The notes: generated by a model not told the origin, from the letters alone. Positions 1 to 9,165 are shown, counted from the stretch's first letter. The stretch is DNA of 64,000 nt from Moritella dasanensis ArB 0140 (GCF_000276805.1 NZ_AKXQ01000016.1:1-64000); one strand, 5' to 3'. Made by a program: numbers and translations.

Positions 1-349
1 CAGTCAGAACCAACAAGACAGTCAGAACCAGCAAGACAGTCAGAACCAGCAAGACAGTCAGAACCAGCAAGACAGTCAGAACCAACAGGATGAGCAAGAT
101 AAAGCGGGTCTAGCTGGACAACAAGAAGTCAGCGATGAAACGGCGGAAGAAGGTAACGGCCAAGGTATACCAGCAGCGCAGAAAACACCATTAGAATTAG
201 AACAAAAAAAAGAGCAGCAACGCTTACAGAAATGGTTACGCAATATCCCTGATGACCCCTCTCGGTTATTAAAAAATAAAATGTATATAGAAAGTCAGCA
301 ACGTAAAGCTGGATCTAATCAGCAAAATAGCTCGGAGCAAATATGGTAA
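1..349 (+). CDS. C-terminal end of a VWA/TPR protein of the Bat operon (partial)
   Basis: The frame opens at the window edge (first full codon at base 2) and ends with TAA at 347-349, leaving about 115 residues. The visible part is a Gln/Asp/Ser-rich low-complexity segment followed by a short conserved tail containing QKWLRNIPDDPSRLLKNK. That tail is typical of the end of BatB/BatC-type proteins that join a von Willebrand A domain to TPR repeats. The stop overlaps the start of batD by seven bases, which supports translational coupling in one operon. The VWA and TPR parts lie outside the window, so the family call rests on the tail and the neighbour. Confidence 0.7.
   Translation, partial: SQNQQDSQNQQDSQNQQDSQNQQDSQNQQDEQDKAGLAGQQEVSDETAEEGNGQGIPAAQKTPLELEQKKEQQRLQKWLRNIPDDPSRLLKNKMYIESQQRKAGSNQQNSSEQIW
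2..91 (+). repeat. 18-bp tandem repeat, five copies, coding
   Basis: Five consecutive 18-bp units encode the hexapeptide SQNQQD, with the last unit ending in synonymous changes. The array may begin before the window. It lies in the linker between the presumed TPR region and the conserved C-terminal tail of the VWA/TPR protein. The unit is a multiple of three, so copy changes would keep the reading frame. Confidence 0.9.
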
Positions 350-2103
350 AGGCAAAACACACACATCGCCGCGATTCTAAGTTCTCACCAATAGCGAGTA
401 TTATCGTCCTTGCAGGCTTATTATTTACGCTTAGTTTTCAGGCCAATGCGGCATTAAAAATGATAGCGTCGGTCAATCAAAACCCTATCATACAAGGCAG
501 CAGCTTCATTCTTGAGATCCGTGCGAATGAAAGTATCAGTGCCAGCGATTGGGACAGTTCTGCACTGCTGGCTGATTTTGTGGTGGGTAGAACATCGACA
601 AACAGTCAAACGTCTTATATCAATGGTAAAAAATCCCATATAACGACATTTACAACGGTACTAATGGCACGCAATATTGGCAGTTATACCATCCCAGCAT
701 TTACCATTGATGACGCGACAACCAAACCAATTAACCTAAACGTCATTTCATCATCGACCGCTAGTAGCCGTGGTCTCAATAACCGTAATGTTGAATTAAA
801 AGCGAATGTCGCGGATACCGCCATCTATGTCGGTCAGCAATTTATCTATACCACAACCTTGTACATAGCCCAGAACACCGAGATGCAAGCCGGTAATATC
901 ACCGAGCCAGAAGTGGCTGATGGCACAGTGAAGCAAATAGGCAAAGATGAAAATGGCAGTGAAGTGATTAACGGCCGCCGTTATCAAACCATCACGCGTC
1001 AATTCGCGATCACCATCAATACCGCAGGAACAAACGCAATTACACCAAGTCGGTTTGAAGGTCAGGTAAGCACCGCCAAACGCGGTTATCGCTCAGGACC
1101 GGTTACCCCAGTCATTATCCAAGCAGACTCGTTAAATTTAAATATTCAGGCACAACCCAGTACGTATAAAGGCGAATGGTTAGTCAGTGACTTTGTTCAG
1201 CTAAACGAAGAGTTACAACCCTTACAAAGTACTTATCAACAAGGTGAACCGATCACTCGTACCATTACATTAACCGCTGCGAACGTCCATAAATCAGCCC
1301 TACCCGATTTGGCGATGACTTGGCCTAAAACAGTCAAGATCTACCCTGATAAGCCACAGTTGACGAGTTTTGCACAACAAGGTAATTATTTCGCGCAACA
1401 AGTACTTAGCTTTGCCATCATTCCCAATCAAGTGGGTGAACTGATATTACCCGCGGTATCTGTACCTTGGTTTAATAACAAAAGCCAACAACAAGAGTGG
1501 GCAACGCTACCCGCTAAAACGGTCACTATCGTCGCAAGTGAAAATAGCGCAGCAGTTGTCAGCAATGCCAACAATCAAGATGATCAAACAAGCTCAACCC
1601 CTAACAAGGGCAGTAACAGTGACAAATCAAATATACAAACACCGCCAACAGCAACAACTGAATCTCCGATATGGCGTTGGTTAACCTTTCTCTTTGCTGG
1701 ATTGTGGTTATTAACCTGTGTTGCTTGGTTGATGTTACGTAAAGGTCATCAACAAACAGTTAACCCACAAATAACTAACAGTGCTAAATCAGATAATATC
1801 TGGCCACTATTAGAAACGGCGCTGAAAAACAATGATGCACAACAAAGCAGTCCGCTATTGCATGCTTGGGTTAAACAACACTGGCCCGAGATCAAAGATC
1901 AGCACCTAGCTTCACTGCCGATGAGTCAAGAATGTCTGCAAGCTTGTCAGGATCTATTAACCTTTAGCTATGCTAAAAAGACAGCGTCAACAACTTGGAA
2001 TGGGCAAGCACTGTTGGTTCAACTGACCAAACTACGACGCTCAAAACAAGTCACAACAAAATCGCAACAAGCCAATATAAAATCGCAACTTAATCCACAG
2101 TAG
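343..2103 (+). CDS. batD: BatD family protein
   Basis: The 586-residue protein has a cleavable-looking signal sequence (about residues 17-37), a long beta-rich periplasmic region, and one membrane helix near 445-465 followed by a basic cytoplasmic tail of about 120 residues. This order (signal, Ig-like extracytoplasmic part, late membrane helix) fits the BatD oxygen-tolerance family, which works beside the VWA proteins BatA and BatB at the inner membrane. Its biochemical role is not firmly known. The ATG overlaps the preceding stop codon, so the two genes are probably coupled. A Ser/Asn/Thr-rich linker (about 400-440) precedes the membrane helix. A hairpin follows at 2120. Confidence 0.8.
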   Translation: MVKAKHTHRRDSKFSPIASIIVLAGLLFTLSFQANAALKMIASVNQNPIIQGSSFILEIRANESISASDWDSSALLADFVVGRTSTNSQTSYINGKKSHITTFTTVLMARNIGSYTIPAFTIDDATTKPINLNVISSSTASSRGLNNRNVELKANVADTAIYVGQQFIYTTTLYIAQNTEMQAGNITEPEVADGTVKQIGKDENGSEVINGRRYQTITRQFAITINTAGTNAITPSRFEGQVSTAKRGYRSGPVTPVIIQADSLNLNIQAQPSTYKGEWLVSDFVQLNEELQPLQSTYQQGEPITRTITLTAANVHKSALPDLAMTWPKTVKIYPDKPQLTSFAQQGNYFAQQVLSFAIIPNQVGELILPAVSVPWFNNKSQQQEWATLPAKTVTIVASENSAAVVSNANNQDDQTSSTPNKGSNSDKSNIQTPPTATTESPIWRWLTFLFAGLWLLTCVAWLMLRKGHQQTVNPQITNSAKSDNIWPLLETALKNNDAQQSSPLLHAWVKQHWPEIKDQHLASLPMSQECLQACQDLLTFSYAKKTASTTWNGQALLVQLTKLRRSKQVTTKSQQANIKSQLNPQ

Positions 2104-2119
2104 CAACCCCATCATCTCT

Positions 2120-2155
2120 CGAAGTGGCGTCAAAAAAGACGCCTACTTCGTTTGT
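2120..2155 (+). terminator. Probable terminator of the bat operon
   Basis: The arms CGAAGT-GGCGTC and GACGCC-T-ACTTCG form a 12-bp stem with one bulged base around an A6 loop, 17 bases after the batD stop. The following U tract is short (TTTGTG), so termination may be partial. Confidence 0.65.
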
Positions 2156-2175
2156 GAAAATAACAACACGCCCAA

Positions 2176-2298
2176 AATGTTCGAATTCGAGCATTAAAAA
2201 ACCAATAACAAATGCTCGAACATTAAACAACCTCTCTCGAATATGAAAATGAAACATTCATATGAGCAACTAGGCCTTTCACCTGAAAGCTGAGTTGC
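2176..2298. promoter_or_regulatory. Cluster of inverted repeats upstream of fbp
   Basis: The 330-base gap before fbp holds three dyads. One pairs 2176-2195 (AATGTTCGA...GAGCATT) with 2211-2224 (AATGCTCGAACATT). A second is around 2240-2262 (AATATGAA against ATTCATAT). A third, imperfect, pairs GCAACT at 2266-2271 and CTTTC at 2276-2280 with GAAAG at 2285-2289 and AGTTGC at 2293-2298. They could be operators or mRNA leader structures. I recognise no known binding motif, and no clear -35/-10 pair stands out. Confidence 0.4.
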
Positions 2299-2431
2299 AT
2301 TAACTGAAAGTTAACAAGTGAATCTACAAATTACATACATTTATCTATTACCCGCACTAGATATCCCCCTTAAAAAAGCGCAAACTAGATCCAGTTATCG
2401 GATTTAATTATTGCTTTATTAGGGAATTGGA

Positions 2432-3445
2432 ATGTCTATACATAAAACACTTGGTGAGTTCATCGTTGAGAATCAATCTGATTTTCCTCATGCAAAAGGT
2501 GAGTTAACAGCATTATTAAGTTCAATCAAACTTGCAGCTAAAATTGTAAACCGCGAAATCAACAAAGCTGGTCTAGTTGATATTACCGGTGCAAGTGGCA
2601 TTGAAAACATCCAAGGCGAAGAACAGCAAAAACTCGATATGTACGCAAACGAAGTATTTAAAAATGCTTTAATGGCACGTGGTGAAGTTTGTGGTATTGC
2701 TTCTGAAGAAGAAGATCATTATGTATTTTTCGACAATCAAAACAGCCGTAATGCTAATTATGTAGTATTAATGGATCCCCTAGACGGTTCATCAAACATC
2801 GATGTTAACGTTTCTGTTGGTACAATTTTCTCTATCTACCGTCGTATATCTCCAGTTGGCGGTCCTGTATCAATGGACGACTTCTTACAAGTTGGCCGTA
2901 AACAAGTTGCCGCTGGTTATGTGGTATATGGTTCATCAACTATGCTGGTATTTACGACTGGTAACGGTGTTCATGGTTTCACTTACGACCCATCAATCGG
3001 TGTGTTCTGCTTATCTCACGAAGCAATGACCTTCCCTAAATCAGGTAAAATCTACTCGATTAATGAAGGTAACTACAGCAAATTCCCAATGGGTGTTAAA
3101 AAATACATCAAGTATTGCCAGGAAGAAGATGACGAAACGAACCGTCCTTATACGTCTCGTTACATCGGTTCTTTGGTTTCTGACTTCCACCGTAACCTGC
3201 TTAAAGGTGGTATCTACATTTACCCACAAACAGCACAAGCACCAACGGGTAAATTGCGCTTATTATACGAGTGCAACCCAATGGCTTTCCTTGCTGAACA
3301 AGCTGGTGCATTAGCGACTGATGGTTACACACCAATCCTAGATCTAAAACCAAAAGAATTGCATCAACGCGTGCCTTTCTTCACCGGTTCTGTAGACATG
3401 ATGGATACAGCACATCAGTTTATGGCCGAGTACAAAGATAAATAG
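2432..3445 (+). CDS. fbp: Class I fructose-1,6-bisphosphatase
   Basis: This 337-residue cytoplasmic enzyme hydrolyses fructose 1,6-bisphosphate to fructose 6-phosphate, the committed step of gluconeogenesis. The family signature [11 protein letters not shown] lies at 114-124 and supplies metal ligands. The acidic SEEED at 91-95 and the GEEQQKLD stretch near 62-69 are also in place, as is the substrate-site region near GGIYIYP. Length matches the E. coli enzyme (332). It is monocistronic, with dyads upstream and a strong terminator downstream. The start is preceded by AGGGAAT. Class I proteins of this type are normally inhibited by AMP; the sequence alone does not show it here. Confidence 0.97.
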   Translation: MSIHKTLGEFIVENQSDFPHAKGELTALLSSIKLAAKIVNREINKAGLVDITGASGIENIQGEEQQKLDMYANEVFKNALMARGEVCGIASEEEDHYVFFDNQNSRNANYVVLMDPLDGSSNIDVNVSVGTIFSIYRRISPVGGPVSMDDFLQVGRKQVAAGYVVYGSSTMLVFTTGNGVHGFTYDPSIGVFCLSHEAMTFPKSGKIYSINEGNYSKFPMGVKKYIKYCQEEDDETNRPYTSRYIGSLVSDFHRNLLKGGIYIYPQTAQAPTGKLRLLYECNPMAFLAEQAGALATDGYTPILDLKPKELHQRVPFFTGSVDMMDTAHQFMAEYKDK

Positions 3446-3502
3446 AAAGAAAAAGAAAAGAGGAAGCCTAGACCCCCCTCTTCTTTAAGTAATCCTTTGA
3501 AG

Positions 3503-3541
3503 CCACGTCATCCTCTATTAAGAAGGTGGCGTGGTTTTTTT
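3503..3541 (+). terminator. Intrinsic terminator of fbp
   Basis: CCACG at 3503 pairs with CGTGG at 3531-3534, the stem being extended inward through several matched or G-U pairs, and it is followed by a run of seven T. Confidence 0.8.
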
Positions 3542-4034
3542 GTTACAGGACTTTTTGTTATAAGCCTTTGTATATATTATACACAACAATATGATTAAAC
3601 ATGACAGACGTGACACTTAATGAAATTTAGTCTCAAAAAAGATTGACACGGTATTTTGATCCATATCACAAATTTAATCATTTTTTTTGACAGGATAAAC
3701 ATAAGAATAACTACTCTAATAAATTGGATATCGATAACAATTTAACAACAACACCTGCGCGCTCAAATTAAGCGTATACTTTCAATGACTTAAGTTAAAT
3801 TACACCATCAACTATTTTTAACTAGAAACGTCAAGTCTTAATAATCAAATAGCACACACTGTAATTATTATTAATTACAAAGCATGCACAACCAGTTACT
3901 ATTTACTCATACCATCGACAACTGGTCTGACCTTAACTCTTTAACGATAAACAAAAGGAACTTTGTTTATCTATTCAGTGGGCTACCAGTAGCGAGTTAA
4001 ACAAAATAAAACTTATAAAAATGAGTAATTAACT
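3542..4034 (+). other. Long upstream region of the first fadL gene
   Basis: About 490 bases without a gene. It is AT-rich and holds a CRP-like site at 3655-3670 and a TTGACA hexamer at 3687-3692 that could be a -35 box. No good -10 sits at standard spacing; TACTCT at 3712-3717 is the closest. I see no open frame with a credible start. Confidence 0.5.
3655..3670. promoter_or_regulatory. CRP-like binding site upstream of fadL
   Basis: TTTGATCCATATCACA matches 13 of 16 positions of the CRP palindrome TGTGATCTAGATCACA. It lies about 25 bases upstream of a TTGACA hexamer, which would put its centre near -61 if transcription starts near 3724, the classic class I activating position. Catabolite control of fatty-acid uptake is well known in enterics, which makes the site plausible. 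The promoter placement is inference. Confidence 0.55.
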
Positions 4035-5279
4035 ATGTCTAAATTTCAAAAAACAACGCTTGCTACAGCCCTACTGCTGGTAACTGCACAATCTTCTGCT
4101 GCTGGTTTCCAAGTAAGCGAACATTCAGCATCTGGTCTTGGACGAGCTTTTGCTGGTGAAGCAGCCGTTGCTGATAATGCTGCGGTAATTGCACGCAACC
4201 CTGCAGCTATGTCTCTTTTCGATAAAGCTGAAATTTCAATTGTTGGCTCTTACATTGTACCAAGCGCAGACATTGAAGGGGTAAATGACCCTATTTTAAA
4301 CAATCCTTCACGCCTAGATTCAAACGACGTCATTAATGATGCTTTTGTTCCTGCAATGTATTATGTTCAACCAATCAATGAAAAAGTGGCCGTAGGTCTA
4401 GCTATGTTTTCAGGCTACGGTATGGTTTCCGAGCATGAAGATGACCACGCTGTAGGCTTTGCTGCTGGTACAACGGATCTTCTCACGTTCAATATCAACC
4501 CAAGTATGTCTTTTAAGGCCACTGATGATCTAAGTTTAGGTTTAGGTGTTAACGCTGTATACGCGACAGCCACTCTGAAACGTAATAAAGGTGATTTAGC
4601 TATACTTCCGCCAGCTAAAGGAGGCCTTGGTGGTTCCGCTAACGAGCAATTGTTCTTATTGGAAGGTGATGCTTGGGGTTACGGCTGGAACGTTGGTGCA
4701 CTGTATGAATTTAGCGAAAAGAATAGAATTGGCGTAGCATACCGTTCACAAGTTGATATCGAGTTTGAAGGTGACTTCACCGGAGCTACCAGTGGTGGTA
4801 ACAAGATTCAAACTACCTTAGAAATTCCGTTACCTGCAACGGCTGAAATTTCTGGTTACCATAAGGTAACGCCGAAAATTGCCGTAACTTATAGTGCGCT
4901 TTGGACACAATGGAGCAAATTCTCTGAACTTGAGGCATTAAGCAATCAATGTGCTGCTGGTGAATGTTTCAAAAAAGAAGAAAGTTATGATGACAACATT
5001 CGTTACGCAATTGGTACAGAATTTTATACCGGTAACACAACGTTACGTGCGGGTTTCGCATTTGATGAACAAGCAGGTGAAACAACACTTAGCATCCCAG
5101 ATACAGACCGCTACTGGTATACTCTTGGTGCAACTTACAACCTAGATGAAGCTTTTAGTTTTGATTTCGCACTCGCTTATATTTATACAAAAGAAATTGA
5201 GTTCTCTGAGTACGGTTATACTTTCAAAGGTCAAGGTGATGCAATCATTGCTTCAGCACAAGCAAACTACCGTTTCTAA
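4035..5279 (+). CDS. fadL: FadL-family long-chain fatty acid outer-membrane transporter
   Basis: This 414-residue protein has a signal peptide ending at SSAAG (about residue 23), then the family start AGFQVSEHSASGLGRAFAGEAA. The NPA motif at about 56-58 marks the N-terminal hatch of FadL channels. The rest alternates as expected for a 14-strand barrel and ends in Phe (NYRF), the outer-membrane sorting residue. FadL proteins take long-chain fatty acids or other hydrophobic molecules through the outer membrane by lateral diffusion. It is the first of three consecutive paralogs, and the one with the CRP-like site and its own terminator, so I favour it as the main FadL. The exact ligand is not visible. 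Confidence 0.88.
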   Translation: MSKFQKTTLATALLLVTAQSSAAGFQVSEHSASGLGRAFAGEAAVADNAAVIARNPAAMSLFDKAEISIVGSYIVPSADIEGVNDPILNNPSRLDSNDVINDAFVPAMYYVQPINEKVAVGLAMFSGYGMVSEHEDDHAVGFAAGTTDLLTFNINPSMSFKATDDLSLGLGVNAVYATATLKRNKGDLAILPPAKGGLGGSANEQLFLLEGDAWGYGWNVGALYEFSEKNRIGVAYRSQVDIEFEGDFTGATSGGNKIQTTLEIPLPATAEISGYHKVTPKIAVTYSALWTQWSKFSELEALSNQCAAGECFKKEESYDDNIRYAIGTEFYTGNTTLRAGFAFDEQAGETTLSIPDTDRYWYTLGATYNLDEAFSFDFALAYIYTKEIEFSEYGYTFKGQGDAIIASAQANYRF

Positions 5280-5320
5280 TACTGTTAGATAAGTAATATA
5301 AATATCTAAATACAGTAATA

Positions 5321-5350
5321 AAATAGCGCCTTAAGGCGCTATTTTTATTT
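5321..5350 (+). terminator. Intrinsic terminator of fadL
   Basis: AAATAGCGCC and GGCGCTATTT form a perfect 10-bp stem around TTAA, followed by a T-rich tract. Confidence 0.92.
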
Positions 5351-5392
5351 TCGACTAACCTTAAAATAGAGCATTATTTTAAGGGAATAAAT

Positions 5393-6685
5393 ATGAGTCA
5401 ATGTTGTATCCGTGATTCGCCTATCGTCTATCTAAGTGCGCTTCTGAGTCTGATTACCTATTACAGTCCGTTAACTTACGCAGCAGCCTACCAATCTTCA
5501 ACAACCTCAGCCATCGAACTCGGTAACGCAGGTGCTGGCGGCGCAGCAGACACAACGAACCTCGCAAATATCGCCATCAATCCAGCGATCACCGCAGCAT
5601 TTGATCATCCGAGTATCTCAATCGCGGCCATCTTTGTTAAATCAGAGAAAGACATTAATGGGGAGTATTATTCAAATGGTGCATCCGACGCATTAGATAA
5701 CGCGAATATTGGCGATAACTACGTCGTCCCATCAGCCTATTTCGCCTTTCCGATTAATGATAAATGGTCATTTGGTTTTGCTACCTTCTCAAATTATAAC
5801 GTACGTAATAATTATGATACGGCATACCCCGCCGGGATCGTCACCGGACAACGTTCTTTGTTCACTTATGAAATAAACCCAAATGCCGCAGTCAAACTAA
5901 CAGACAAACTGTATCTCGGCTTTGGCGTTAGCGCCATCCATGGTAATTATAAACTAGCAACAAATTATGGCGCACAAAACCCCACTAACCCGAGTCAAAT
6001 ATATCAAGACTTCAGTGGCACAGGCCTGGGCTTTCGGTATGATATTGGTGCACTCTATAAAATAAATAAAGACCATCAGTTCGGGTTATCTTATCGATCA
6101 GCAACGAAAATTGAAACCGAAGGCGATTTCACGACTCTTGCAAGGAATAATGACCTCGTCTTTGAAGACACCACCACGCTGTCCATGGCCGTGCCAAGTG
6201 AAACAACCTTATCAGGTTTTCACCAACTTGATCCTAGATTGGCAATACAATATTCGCTCGCTTGGTATGGCTGGGAGAATCTAGATTACGTTTCAGTCTC
6301 ACATGCAGGCTGCCCCGCGAACCCCGACTTTGATTTACCGCAAGGGCAGTGTTTAATTGAATCTGTAAATGCAGAAGATAGCTGGAAAATAGCACTTGCA
6401 GTAAGCTATAAATTAAACGATGTCATTTTACTGCGCAGTGGAGCGTCAACAGAAAAAGCAACTGAAAGCGCGACCTTCTCGATCCCCTTTGATAAAAAAG
6501 CCAACTTCAGTGTTGGGTTAACTTATTTTGCCAGTCGGTCATTAAGCTTCGACATGGGTCTTACTTATGCGAGATACGAAACCAGCCGGATTAAAGATAC
6601 GATAGGCTTTGATGACTTCGATATAAGTACCAAGGGCAATAGCAGCATGCTTGGATTACAGTTAAATTATCAATTGATTGATTGA
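5393..6685 (+). CDS. Second FadL-family outer-membrane protein
   Basis: The 430-residue product has an N-terminal hydrophobic segment (about 10-30, ending TYAAAY), then SSTTSAIELGNAGAGGAADTT, which matches the FadL hatch. The NPA motif is kept (AINPAIT). The body shows repeated barrel-type strands such as FGLSYRSATKIETEGDF, shared with both neighbours. It begins 43 bases after the fadL terminator with an AGGGAATAA ribosome site, so it has its own promoter or depends on readthrough. The C-terminus NYQLID lacks the usual final Phe and runs into a tetranucleotide repeat that includes the stop codon. Two cysteines about 17 residues apart (CPANPDFDLPQGQC) may form a loop disulfide. Substrate unknown. 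Confidence 0.8.
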   Translation: MSQCCIRDSPIVYLSALLSLITYYSPLTYAAAYQSSTTSAIELGNAGAGGAADTTNLANIAINPAITAAFDHPSISIAAIFVKSEKDINGEYYSNGASDALDNANIGDNYVVPSAYFAFPINDKWSFGFATFSNYNVRNNYDTAYPAGIVTGQRSLFTYEINPNAAVKLTDKLYLGFGVSAIHGNYKLATNYGAQNPTNPSQIYQDFSGTGLGFRYDIGALYKINKDHQFGLSYRSATKIETEGDFTTLARNNDLVFEDTTTLSMAVPSETTLSGFHQLDPRLAIQYSLAWYGWENLDYVSVSHAGCPANPDFDLPQGQCLIESVNAEDSWKIALAVSYKLNDVILLRSGASTEKATESATFSIPFDKKANFSVGLTYFASRSLSFDMGLTYARYETSRIKDTIGFDDFDISTKGNSSMLGLQLNYQLID

Positions 6686-6711
6686 TTGATTGATTAATTG
6701 ATTAATTGATA
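6671..6711. repeat. Tetranucleotide repeat spanning the stop of the second FadL gene
   Basis: About nine units of ATTG/ATTA run from inside the last codons past the TGA at 6683-6685. A gain or loss of one unit would change the last residues and the stop position. The repeat also contains further TGA and TAA codons downstream, so any extension would be short. Confidence 0.8.
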
Positions 6712-7058
6712 ATTTAATAAGTGAATAAACTGAGGTTTATAGAGTATTAGCTCTTGATAATTCTGCCTTGAAATACGGTTAATACTATTATCACTAAAAC
6801 ACATTAGATTAGATTAGTACTTTAAAATCTTTTATATTAAGGCCACAAAGAGATAGTAACTACCAACTTCAAACGATCATTCTAATTTGAATAGTATTAC
6901 TAATAACATGTCTCTTGTCCTCACATAAACATCTCGATAAATCCCTATAATAAGTCCAACTCAAGTAGCGACGTGTATACACAAGTTCGAGTAAATCTGT
7001 AATCAACATGGATGTATTTACATTACATTACATTATTAATACTAGACAGGGATTAGTC
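6712..7058 (+). other. Gap before the third FadL gene
   Basis: About 350 AT-rich bases. The only visible structure is a short run of ATTAC units near 7018-7036. I see no clear promoter, terminator or open frame. Confidence 0.4.
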
Positions 7059-8489
7059 ATGAAAAAAACCTATTCATTCAAACAAAATGTGTTCAAAAAA
7101 AGTGTCATATCTAAATCAATAGCGACAGCGACAGCGATTATCACCGCAACGATGATGACCAGCGCTCAAGCATCAGCTGCAGGATTCCAAGTAAACGTGC
7201 AATCTGCATCGGCACTGGGTAATGCTAACGCAGGTTTTGCTGCCAATACTGATAACGCAGCAGTGATAGCAACCAACCCTGCTGCAGCGGCATCGTTTGA
7301 CAAATTTGCCTTTTCATTTGGTGGCGCTTATGTAGAGCCAACAGTTGAGACCACAGGAAACAATACACCACTTGATCCTTATTATGCAGGTTTTAATAAC
7401 GGATTTGGAACTAATTACAGTGGACCAAGTGAGTCTGATTACGACGTAGAGAACTCCGTTAACACTTCGACAATTCCTTCTGTTTATGCTGTTATACCTG
7501 TTGGTAGCAAACTTGCTATTGGTTTAGCTGGTTATACTAATTATGGTACTAATACTGAATTTCCTGGTGATTATGCAGCTGGCTTACTGGGTGGTTCAAC
7601 TCAATTAACGACATTCAATTTAAACCCAAGTTTAGCATTGAAACTAGGTTCTAAATTACGTCTCGGCGTTGGTGCTCAAATCGTTTACGGTTCTGCAGAG
7701 CTAGAGCGTAACCTTGGTGATGGCGCAGCATTAAGTGCAATGAATGGTATAGCCGAATTAGCTCAAACAGGTGCTTCGGCGGCACAAATCGGCGGTGCTA
7801 TCGCTGCAAATAATGCGACACTATCGGGCCAAGCAGGCGGTACTCAAGCATTCATCATGGAAGGTGATGATATCGGTTTTGGTTGGAATGCAGGTGTATT
7901 ACTTGATCTAAGTGATAACCATAAAATTGGCGTTAGTTACCGTTCAGAAGTCGAACTTACATTTGAAGGCGACTATTCAAATTACCAAGGTGACGAGTTA
8001 ACTGGCCAATTAGATTTATCATTGCCTGCTATGGCTGAACTCGGTGGTTTTCACCGAGTGGGTAACATAGCCCTTCAGTATGGTGTTGTTTGGACTGAAT
8101 GGAGTAGTTTCGATGGTCTAAAAGGTGTTGCTGCTGAAAATAATGACTTAGTATTATTTGAAAAAGCTTACAACTATGAAGACAACATTCGTTATTCAGC
8201 AGGTTTATCATATTACTTAGGCGACAAAATTATCTTACGCGCAGGTTACGCGTTAGATGAAAGTGCTGGTGATACTACGATCAGTATTCCAGATTCAGAA
8301 CGCCAGTGGTATACAGCAGGTCTAACATTTAACATAAGTAAAACACTGTCGATTGATCTAGCCGCTGCCTACATTGTTGGTGAAGAAACGTCATTTACTG
8401 AGACAGATAGCAATACCGGCTTAACGTATGCGTTTACCAATAAAGCCGAAGCGGTTGTTGGTTCAGCACAAATGAATTTAGTTTTCTAA
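7059..8489 (+). CDS. Third FadL-family outer-membrane protein
   Basis: I start at the ATG of 7059 (MKKTYSF), because ACAGGG lies just upstream and a 45-residue signal region ending SAAG follows. An in-frame ATG at 7008 would add 17 residues but has no ribosome site. The 476-residue product carries AGFQVNVQSASALGNANAGFAA and the NPA motif (TNPAAAA). A region near mature residues 190-240 is richer in Ala/Gly than in the other paralogs and may be an enlarged extracellular loop. The C-terminus ends MNLVF with the outer-membrane Phe. The strand motif KIGVSYRSEVELTFEGDY is almost the same as in the first paralog, showing a shared origin by tandem duplication. Confidence 0.85.
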   Translation: MKKTYSFKQNVFKKSVISKSIATATAIITATMMTSAQASAAGFQVNVQSASALGNANAGFAANTDNAAVIATNPAAAASFDKFAFSFGGAYVEPTVETTGNNTPLDPYYAGFNNGFGTNYSGPSESDYDVENSVNTSTIPSVYAVIPVGSKLAIGLAGYTNYGTNTEFPGDYAAGLLGGSTQLTTFNLNPSLALKLGSKLRLGVGAQIVYGSAELERNLGDGAALSAMNGIAELAQTGASAAQIGGAIAANNATLSGQAGGTQAFIMEGDDIGFGWNAGVLLDLSDNHKIGVSYRSEVELTFEGDYSNYQGDELTGQLDLSLPAMAELGGFHRVGNIALQYGVVWTEWSSFDGLKGVAAENNDLVLFEKAYNYEDNIRYSAGLSYYLGDKIILRAGYALDESAGDTTISIPDSERQWYTAGLTFNISKTLSIDLAAAYIVGEETSFTETDSNTGLTYAFTNKAEAVVGSAQMNLVF

Positions 8490-8536
8490 GACGGATTTGA
8501 GCTTATAAGATAATGAACTATTCATAAAAATAATAA

Positions 8537-8572
8537 CGAATTAGCGCTTACTACAGAGTAAACGCTAATTCG
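8537..8572. terminator. Hairpin between convergent genes
   Basis: CGAATTAGCG-C-TTACT pairs with AGTAA-A-CGCTAATTCG around a short loop. On the minus strand it is followed by TTATTATTTTT, so it can end the glycosyltransferase operon. It may also act for the third FadL gene on the plus strand. Confidence 0.7.
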
Positions 8573-8583
8573 AAAACATCCAT

Positions 8584-9165
8584 TTATAACGGAATATTAA
8601 GCTCGCCAATAAACCAACATCCACTATCAAAACAAAAATGCTGGGCACAATGAAAGTTGAGTTTATGCGGTGGTTTACCTAACATATCCCAATTCGTGGC
8701 ACTGGCATAAATAGCACGTATAATACCTTTATGACTAACACAACCAATTCGCTGCTCTACATTGGCAATATCCAAGGTCTCAATCCAAGCACTAACCCGC
8801 TTTGCAACTAAACGAGGAGACTCACCACCAACAGGCCGTAAATCTAACCCCAAAGATTCTTGTTCAGCAACATAAACTGGATCTTGCTGTCTTAATTGAG
8901 CTAATGCTTTTCCTTCCCAATCTCCCCAACTCATTTCGATCAATGCGCCTTCAGTATTGGCATCAACGCCAAGTAACTCAACCGTTTGTTGAGCTCTTAA
9001 TAACGGACTAGTAAACCAAGGTACAGACAGTAAACACTCAGGTAACTGGTAAGCAGCTATTTGCAATCTACCAGCTTCATTTAACTGAATATCAGTACGA
9101 CCTTGCAAACGTTTTTCAACATTCCATTGCGTTTGACCATGGCGGATAAAATAAACGTGGATCAT
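8584..9165 (-). CDS. Histidine phosphatase family protein
   Basis: The 193-residue protein begins MIHVYFIRHGQTQWN, with the catalytic RHG motif at 8-10 that forms the phospho-histidine. The acid residue region MSWGDWEGKAL and the second histidine in CVSHKGIIRAI complete the phosphoglycerate-mutase-like active site. Such enzymes dephosphorylate small molecules, sugars or phospholipid-like substrates. The start overlaps the stop of the upstream glycosyltransferase by four bases, so it is the last gene of that operon. This context suggests a sugar-phosphate or carrier-phosphate substrate, but alpha-ribazole phosphatase (CobC-like) activity cannot be excluded by sequence. No cobalamin genes are nearby. 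Confidence 0.85.
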   Translation of the reverse strand: MIHVYFIRHGQTQWNVEKRLQGRTDIQLNEAGRLQIAAYQLPECLLSVPWFTSPLLRAQQTVELLGVDANTEGALIEMSWGDWEGKALAQLRQQDPVYVAEQESLGLDLRPVGGESPRLVAKRVSAWIETLDIANVEQRIGCVSHKGIIRAIYASATNWDMLGKPPHKLNFHCAQHFCFDSGCWFIGELNIPL

